A DNA stretch of 60,000 nt, taken from assembly GCF_963678635.1 (NCBI RefSeq), contig NC_087065.1:19979623-20039622 (forward strand), in the 5' to 3' direction. The stretch comes from Symsagittifera roscoffensis. Its lineage: Eukaryota > Xenacoelomorpha > Acoela > Convolutidae. Shown one piece after another: positions 55,701-60,000 of the stretch (the first letter of the stretch is position 1; the number at the start of each line of letters is the position of its first letter). The translations under genes and the position numbers were made by a program. Under the pieces are notes generated by a model. The model did not search any database, had not been told where the DNA came from, and worked only from the letters and a program-made list of their open reading frames with translations.

Positions 55701-56167
55701 TTGCTAAAAGGAAGGCAAACTCCACTATCGAACAGTAAAATTGTAGAGGTCACGAAAAACGTGATCGACTTCTAATTTCGAAAGGAAATTAATTATCAGA
55801 TTTCCCAGCGAAATAAAACTTTTACCTGTTGATCCAGTTTTCTCAAATTGGGTTAATTTAAACAAAAAGTGTCCATCATAAATTGCTCAACAAATTCAAA
55901 GAGCTTTAAGTCCATCTATTTTTTTTCTTAGAAATTCAAAAGTTGAAGGTTTTTGGGAAAAAAAAACAATTCCGTTTTTTTTAAATCTCTTGGCGTTCAT
56001 TACTTTTTTCCAACTCAGTTGGCTATATTTACATGATTAGCTTCATATCAATGCTCAGTACTGATTTAACTGTTGCTCTTTTGCAGTCGGTCCCGATGTT
56101 GCACAGCTACTTGCAGAGCAAACTGCTCTTCCCTCAGCAGTCGTCACCGAAGCAGAAAGCGAAGTAG
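40717..56167 (+). CDS. NCLN: Nicalin, ER translocon-associated membrane protein
   Basis: Eleven exons join in frame to about 575 codons (human nicalin 563): 40717-40882, 46888-47226, 48521-48615, 48700-48783, 48931-49034, 49137-49218, 49708-49848, 50338-50643, 51843-52093, 55465-55543, 56087-56167 (stop TAG). All introns are GT-AG. Exon 1 encodes a signal peptide (LAILMVIPLVLLASPGYA). Exons 2-9 encode the lumenal domain related to M28 aminopeptidases and nicastrin, with LAIVIILPDAEAT, MIVAHYDAF (residues ~213-221) and DASGTGPACLLSLA. Exon 10 carries the C-terminal transmembrane helix (VKPAVFDLFLSV to YLSVL, ~524-549), followed by a short basic tail. In animals nicalin with NOMO and TMEM147 forms a Sec61-associated complex for multipass membrane-protein biogenesis, and it was also linked to Nodal signalling. 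No break is seen, so it is likely functional. Intron 1 (6.0 kb) and intron 9 (3.4 kb) are enlarged by repeats. Confidence 0.93.
41600..41890 (+). mobile_element. LINE 3' fragment in NCLN intron 1
   Basis: Encodes LCEQNFWFQATRTANRLP, LLKWFWEYFHAFYNE and SCSWVTFCDCNRNNC, the same C-terminal region as the minus-strand LINE at 6271-6640 (QNFWYRAPRLYNLL, SCSWTFGCLCSNC). It ends in AATAATAATAAT. A short, strongly 5'-truncated copy of a related subfamily. The following 41891-43019 is AT-rich intron with nothing recognised. Confidence 0.75.
43020..46095 (+). mobile_element. Decayed LINE in NCLN intron 1
   Basis: A C-rich 5' part (43020-43480) precedes an AP-endonuclease relic: NEIHIALFQETKLRKRN (near 43550), DGGGLLPAILAYL, then GDALIRGDANAHSRL (near 43865) and GSDHLPIIFE (near 44080). 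RT-region relics follow, such as LPRGIVRWLSNCLLSRQATT (near 44890) and YKILGVAFDPTL (near 45270). Near the 3' end are paired GCCCA and TGGGC-like steps (AAACCCGCCCAAAATGGGCTGAAG). Many frameshifts show it is old. The group looks Jockey/I-like; no ORF1 is recognised. Confidence 0.7.
44151..44790 (+). repeat. Direct tandem duplication inside the decayed LINE
   Basis: Two units offset by 330 bp, both starting GTG(T/C)CACCACTACTACACGAC and both containing AGAAAGCTTTGGAGCTG and TAGGTAGGAAC. Identity is high (roughly nine bases in ten), and divergence between the copies shows it is not very recent. Confidence 0.85.
46365..46445 (+). repeat. tRNA-like SINE head
   Basis: TTGGTCGAGTGAC (A-box-like) and GGCTTCCAGTCCCGACTGG (B-box-like) are about 45 bp apart, followed by a T-rich tail. 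It resembles a tRNA-derived SINE promoter rather than a functional tRNA, because the acceptor stem does not pair. Confidence 0.4.
47427..47743. mobile_element. hAT-type MITE in NCLN intron 2
   Basis: 317 bp, flanked by a perfect 8-bp target duplication CATGCAGG (47419-47426 and 47744-47751), the length typical for hAT elements. The termini are inverted: CAGGGGCGGATCTAGG at the left and CCTAAAACCGCCCCTG at the right (13 of 16 pair). No transposase is encoded, so it is non-autonomous. G-run and C-run regions lie near the ends. Confidence 0.9.
47968..48001. repeat. 10-bp hairpin in intron 2
   Basis: CACTCCCCCA and TGGGGGAGTG are perfect inverted copies with a 14-nt loop. It could be part of an unrecognised repeat; no function is assigned. 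Confidence 0.7.
49425..49615 (+). mobile_element. tRNA-derived SINE in intron 6
   Basis: The head has TGGCCGAGTGAGTTGG (A box) and GGTCTGATTCCG (B box), like a Leu/Ser-type tRNA. A body follows with AAGTTTTACTAATTTGAGG and a 3' hairpin CGAAGCACAGCTTCG before CTTTGTGT. About 190 bp, same order as the copy at 52855-53040. Confidence 0.75.
49905..50110 (+). repeat. Intronic repeat family, copy 1
   Basis: TATAGGTCGTCGTGATTTC, then CACAGCGGAATAATAAATCGACC, GATACAGTTTTCAAAAG and CTGTTGGCTATGATTTTC, in the same order as in copies at 51185, 54715 and 55590. No coding. Confidence 0.55.
51185..51575 (+). repeat. Intronic repeat family, copy 2
   Basis: ATGGTCGCGATGATTTTTTTT, GACTTCTAGTTTC, CCCAGCGGAAAAAATTTACTAA, GATCCAGTTTTCTCAAATTG and a diverged 3' part. 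Closest to copy 4 in the central phrase. 50700-51180 just before it is AT-rich intron without recognised features. Confidence 0.55.
52855..53040 (+). mobile_element. tRNA-derived SINE in intron 9
   Basis: TGGCCGAGAGGGCAGGG (A box), AGGTGCAGATCCGAT (B box), AAAGTTTTACTAATTCGAGG body and the hairpin GCGAAGCGCAGCTTCGC followed by CTCTGTGT. It is the clearest copy of the family. A functional tRNA gene is unlikely because the acceptor stem is missing. Confidence 0.78.
54030..54165 (+). repeat. SINE 3' part with perfect hairpin
   Basis: TTTTCGCTAGCTTGC-type sequence precedes GCGAAGCTCTGCTTCGC then TTCTGTGTTTA, the same 3' module as the SINEs at 49425 and 52855. The tRNA head is not recognisable. 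Intron 9 around it (53040-54030) shows only AT-rich sequence. Confidence 0.55.
54515..54640 (+). repeat. tRNA-like SINE head
   Basis: TTGGTGGTTTGGGTTGGG (A-box region) and GCAGGTCAGAGGCTCAAATTCC (B-box region) lie about 60 bp apart, followed by a T-rich stretch. Likely another SINE; it precedes intronic repeat copy 3 directly. Confidence 0.4.
54715..55195 (+). repeat. Intronic repeat family, copy 3
   Basis: AATATAGGTCTTGATCT, GAACGACATCTATTTTCG, TTTCCCAGCGGAATAACAAA, CGATCCAGTTTTTTTTTAAA, AAGCTGAGGAGCTTAAA and CTGTTGGCTATATATT. It is the longest copy and has the most complete order of blocks. Confidence 0.55.
55590..56050 (+). repeat. Intronic repeat family, copy 4
   Basis: TATATAGGTATTAGTGATG, GATCGACTTCTAATTTCG, TTTCCCAGCGAAATAAAAC, GATCCAGTTTTCTCAAATTG, AAAGAGCTTTAAGTCC and AGTTGGCTATATTTAC. 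It fills nearly all of intron 10. Confidence 0.55.
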
Positions 56168-56580
56168 AATATGTAATTGGAGACATGTGCTATGACTACT
56201 CAGCGGAGAAGCGAGCATCGTCATCTATCCAGTGTCTATATTGTCAATGTAGAGGAACCTAACTACTTCGTAGCTCAACTCATCCTTCCATTCATGTGCT
56301 CATAGTACTCATGAACTGTGTTATATGAATTTAAATGAACTGAACCCTGCTGTGATCAAGCATGTATTTAACTGTTAGCTGCTCAACATGTTTTTATACT
56401 GGAGTTTTTAACCGAATACGGGAGATAGAGAATTCCAGGGAGTTTCTAATAGGAAAGACCGTTTATTGGTAAGAAACTGTGTTGTTGTTACGTTATTGTT
56501 CCGACTACTGTTATGGCGTAGGGTTCGTTTTAGAGTTTTTCCCCAGCTAATCTTATTTTAACTACGTCAAGGAAAGATCG
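56168..56580 (+). other. 3' UTR / downstream flank of NCLN
   Basis: No other gene. No canonical AATAAA is present in the first 900 bp after the stop codon, so the poly(A) site cannot be placed. Confidence 0.4.
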
Positions 56581-56850
56581 AAAGAAGCTAACGGAGATAA
56601 AGCGTAGTGGGCAGCTCCCCTGCATTAGCAGCAACTCATATTTTTTTACCCAAAAAATATCGTCTTCGGAAAATTGATCTAAATTTTCAAAAGTTTTACC
56701 AAAAACTACCCTCTCATATCTGACATTTCTGGTTCAATTCAAAGAACGAGTGGTGAGAAGCTCCTTTGAATACGCGACTAGACCCAAATTGTTTTGACAA
56801 AAAAATATAGCCCTCGAAGAGCCAAAATTTTATCGTCTTTTTACACAAGC
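56581..56850 (+). repeat. ~165-bp satellite units, plus orientation
   Basis: CTCCCCTGCATTAGCAGCAAC (near 56615) and GAGAAGCTCCTTTGAATACG (near 56756), each followed by an AAAA-rich stretch and a CCTCG or CTTCGG phrase. About 1.7 units are present, diverged from the copies at 28140-28607. Confidence 0.6.
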
Positions 56851-57054
56851 AAAGCTTGTGTTATAGTATTAACTTTCTTTTTTTCCAAGCTAAGTCTCAA
56901 ATTTTGTTGCGGCGCAAATATTGATGAAACAAAATGTGTTCTATTTGAAAGTTCATTATTCAGCTCAATCAATAACCAGCTATTAAGTACAGCCAATGCT
57001 AAGGATATTAACACCGACTATTATAGTAGAAATAGCACTTGAGCTTAGGTATCA

Positions 57055-57395
57055 TGAATCTATAGCGTAGAGGTAGCGATTGGGACCAGCAACAAAATAA
57101 GAGTGTTCGAACATGGGCAGGGTCGATGTTTAAATGAACTTTTTCGCAAATTAGCTATAATGCGTCTGCTCTATTAATTGAGTCATGTTAGTCGGTAAAT
57201 TTCGTTTTTTTTTTTCAAATTGACTGCTAATGCGTCATATTTGGCTAGCGTCACTTAGCATTCATGTAGATTCATAATTGGCGTGTGTCACTTAAGAAAA
57301 TTTTTAAACACAAAGTCGTACTCATTCAGTTTTGCCAGTAGCGTTATCGGTCATGTTTTTGCTTGTTTATGCGAAGTGCAACTTTGCCTCTGTGT
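57055..57395 (+). repeat. SINE-like element downstream of NCLN
   Basis: The head has TAGCGTAGAGGTAGCG (A-box-like) and GAGTGTTCGAACATGG (B-box-like). The end has GCGAAGTGCAACTTTGC then CTCTGTGTG, the family hairpin with a compensated base pair. Confidence 0.55.
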
Positions 57396-57439
57396 GAACC
57401 TTTGCCCTGTCATTTGAGAACTACTCTGCCAAACCTGGG

Positions 57440-59480
57440 TTCAATCAAAAATACAAGTTGGGAATCTCTTCTACATCAGCGGCTACGCCCAGTTTTTTAA
57501 AACAAAAAGCTATGATTCTTGGAAATGTCAACTTGCTGATTTGTTTTTTTTTTACTTTGCTCGTTACGTATCCTACCAAATCTGATATCATAGGTTAAAT
57601 CAGCACAACAGGTTGTTGCAAGCTAACCATTATAACTTGATACGCCCAGTCTCTGTTAGAAAATGGTTTTGGTCTCGAAACAAAAGAAAGTTTCGACAGT
57701 TTTTTCGAAGCTTTTTTAATCGCTCGAAAAATCATGTGCCAATTCTCTAGGTTAAATTTTCTATCGAAAAACACGATTTTTGTGATCTTCTGTACTCTAC
57801 GGGCCACGACCTGCTCTTAGTAGAAAAAATTTACGAATTTTGTAAAGTCAAGTTTTTGAACTTCGATCACTTTTAAGAAACTTTGAAATGAAAACTTCAA
57901 TCGATAGAAGCGTTTGCGTGAGTTCTTCCTGTCGAAGCCGCTACTCCTTAGTTTTTGTAAGAGAAAAGTTTTTAGAGAAAAGTCCAAAATCATACAATTT
58001 TTCTCTCTACCCGCTTATTTTATTAGAGAAACAACTTGAGTTATGAGCTAAGTACAGTTTTTGAAATAACGGATTTCGTCCCCATCAGTTAAACTAATTC
58101 AGAAAAAAAAAAGAAACAAGCCTCCAGCTAAAGCTGGGCTCTAGGTGTTCTCCGTCGAGACATACAAAAAGTTTGGTTCACCTAGTTTTTTGATCTTTTT
58201 TCATTCTTTTCGACATGCTTTTTATGATTGTGTTGTATCGCAATTGGTGCGAAACTCCTCTTCGCCTTTGTGTATTACAAATCAATTTTTTACCAGCTCA
58301 ACTCGCAAATAAAAATTCTTATTCATTAATTTTTTTGGTTTCCTTCCAACATAGGCAGTTTAATTACGCTTGCGATTAGCAAGCATTATCAAATTGGAAT
58401 ATAGACTTTTCTTTAATGTTGCTTTTAGTGTTTGATTTACTCCTGCAATATGTAATTTTACTTAAGTTCACTTCGTATTTCCTTGCTTATTTTTGTTTCG
58501 CTTACAAAAAAATTTGCCGCCCAAATTAGTTCGGCCTAATTTCCATCAATTTAATGGCCTATTTTTGGGCCGTTTCAAAAAAACACAATTTCAATACTTC
58601 CCTTTGCACTTTTCAACTTGGTTGGTCGTTTACCAGTCGGTCTAATGAAATTTATTTTTTTCGTTTTGAAAATGTTTTTACAATTTGCGTTTTTTTTGTT
58701 TTTCTCACACACTTCTACTGAGTTTCTGAAAAAAGAGATCAATTGAAAGACGGCCCAATTCTCTGTATGCCTTAATACTCCACTAGAGTCTTTTTCTACT
58801 TGACCCCTCCGTTTACCGCCTTCCAAAAAGTGTGGGGGATTATTTGACCCATATTTTTGATTTTTTTTTCGTTTTCTCGATAACTACCTCTCTCAAATCT
58901 GAGTTTTTGGTTTAAATGACAAAAACTGTTTAGAAAAACTCCCTTGCCTAAGCGGCTACGCCCAATTTTTTCCTACACAGAAAGAAATGGCCCTCGCAAT
59001 TGTTCTTTTTTCATTTTTGACGGTTTAGTGATTCTTTTTGACTTTTCTCGAAAACTAACATCTCAAATCTGTTATTGTGGGTTCAAGGGAGTTAACGGCA
59101 CTGGGAGGCTCCCCTGCTTTAGCGGTCACTCACAAAGTTTTTTTAAACAAAAAGTTATCGCCCTCGGAAAAGTCAAACTTTGATTTTTTGACAGTTTTTC
59201 ACACTTTTTGAATAATTTCGAAAACTTCCCTGCCATATTTGAGATTTTGGGTTCAATTCACAAAAAGGGTTGTGGGAACCTCATTTGGTTATGCGACCAC
59301 GACGTAATTTTTCGGACACCAAATTGATGGCCCTCGGGAATTTTGATTTTTTGACAGTATTTTTTTGAAAGTTTTTGGGTTGTTTTTATCGAAAACAACC
59401 CTCCCAAATTTGACATTTTGGGTTAAATCGAAATTGCAGGGGTTGCTTAAATTTCTTCTGCACGAGAGGCTTTGATCTGT
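57440..59480 (+). repeat. Degenerate ~165-bp satellite, plus orientation
   Basis: Phrases like CTACATCAGCGGCTACGCCC recur near 57470, 57930, 58945, 59112, 59285 and 59455. The last four are 165-175 bp apart, each with GCCCTCGGAAAAGTCAA-type sequence and a TCAAATCTGAGATTTT-type end. The middle (58000-58900) is less clear and includes another copy of the SINE 3' phrase near 58245. No coding. Confidence 0.65.
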
Positions 59481-60000
59481 TTTTTACACACTAAGTTTTC
59501 AGTATTTTTTAAATGCTGACCGGTTTTTGGAGTTTTCTCCTTTTTGTTTAAGAAAAAAAAATCTTTTTCAAGAAAAATCTTTTTCAAACGGCATCCTTTT
59601 CGCCATACCGTTCGTTTTAAAAAAAGTTATGGCCTTCAAACAAATAAAAAAACCTAAACACAGTTTCTTGGAAACTTATTGATTTAACGCGAAAGCTAAC
59701 GTACCTGTGTCAACATCTTTTGCAGTTTTTACTCAAATTATAATGAAAAATTACTATTTATTTCCGCTTCCAACAAGTCTCACAAAAACTTTAAATTAAC
59801 ACAAGATTATTGCTTGGCTACTCACAACTTTTTCTGTTCCATGGAGAATTGCAACTGCCTGATCCTTTAAATTTTGCTAAAAAGTTCTATTCGCCAAAAC
59901 TATCAGAGATCGATTTGATCACCGTGATTACATATATCCAAGAATTGACTCTCCTGAGACTTTGTACAACAGCAGATTCTATCCAAGCACTGTTACATTC
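59481..60000. other. Window end: AT-rich, one open frame running off the edge
   Basis: 59481-59790 looks like further decayed satellite. From 59791 an open + frame continues to the window end (GELQLPDPLNFAKKF, SEIDLITVITYIQEL). It has no recognised homology and could be part of a LINE, an exon, or chance. Confidence 0.2.

Noticed and set aside
56794-57042. Small gene downstream of NCLN
   Set aside because: Open frame spans satellite and AT-rich sequence without homology or coding bias.

Overview
The window is eukaryotic and almost certainly from a metazoan invertebrate. It is AT-rich, introns follow GT-AG rules, and the single host gene is a complete 11-exon nicalin gene (NCLN, + strand, 40717-56167, about 575 codons). 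The rest is dominated by transposable elements (LINEs, a Penelope-like element, LTR retrotransposons, a hAT-type MITE, tRNA-derived SINEs) and dispersed satellite. I cannot name the species. The LINE and nuclease-domain families resemble those common in cnidarians and other marine invertebrates, but that is an impression, not proof.

Region by region. 130-4215 is a heavily decayed LINE. 4300-5400 holds ~160-bp satellite units. 4900-6196 (continuing at 12231-12445) is one arm of a large inverted repeat; the other arm is 27105-28607. A nearly intact LINE (6197-10236, minus strand) and a ~1-kb direct tandem duplication (10237-12220) interrupt the left arm. From 12535 to 40124 lie two same-orientation ~0.9-kb LTRs. 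They enclose a long leader with a 25-bp minisatellite, Gag, an aspartic protease, the C-terminal end of an integrase, a macro-domain-like ORF, two copies of a coiled-coil plus SGNH/GDSL-hydrolase-like module, and about 6 kb of further protein-coding-like sequence of unknown function. RT, RNase H and most of the integrase are missing. A 5'-truncated LINE, itself split by a Penelope-like element, sits in the middle. I read this as the mosaic remains of at least two copies of one very large LTR retrotransposon family (full length perhaps 20 kb or more), all inactivated by stop codons.

40717-56167 is NCLN, an ER membrane protein of the translocon-associated NOMO/TMEM147/nicalin complex. Its introns carry two LINE remnants, a hAT MITE with a perfect 8-bp target duplication, several tRNA-derived SINEs sharing a conserved hairpin, and four copies of an unnamed intronic repeat. 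56168-60000 is the 3' flank, mostly the same degenerate ~165-bp satellite.

Most interesting points: the giant LTR retrotransposon with macro-like, SGNH-like and unknown ORFs; a LINE whose ORF1 and ORF2 are in one frame separated only by UGA followed by CUA, a known leaky-stop context; and a Penelope-like RT with a PHD-type zinc finger between its RT motifs and a hammerhead-like motif near its 3' end.
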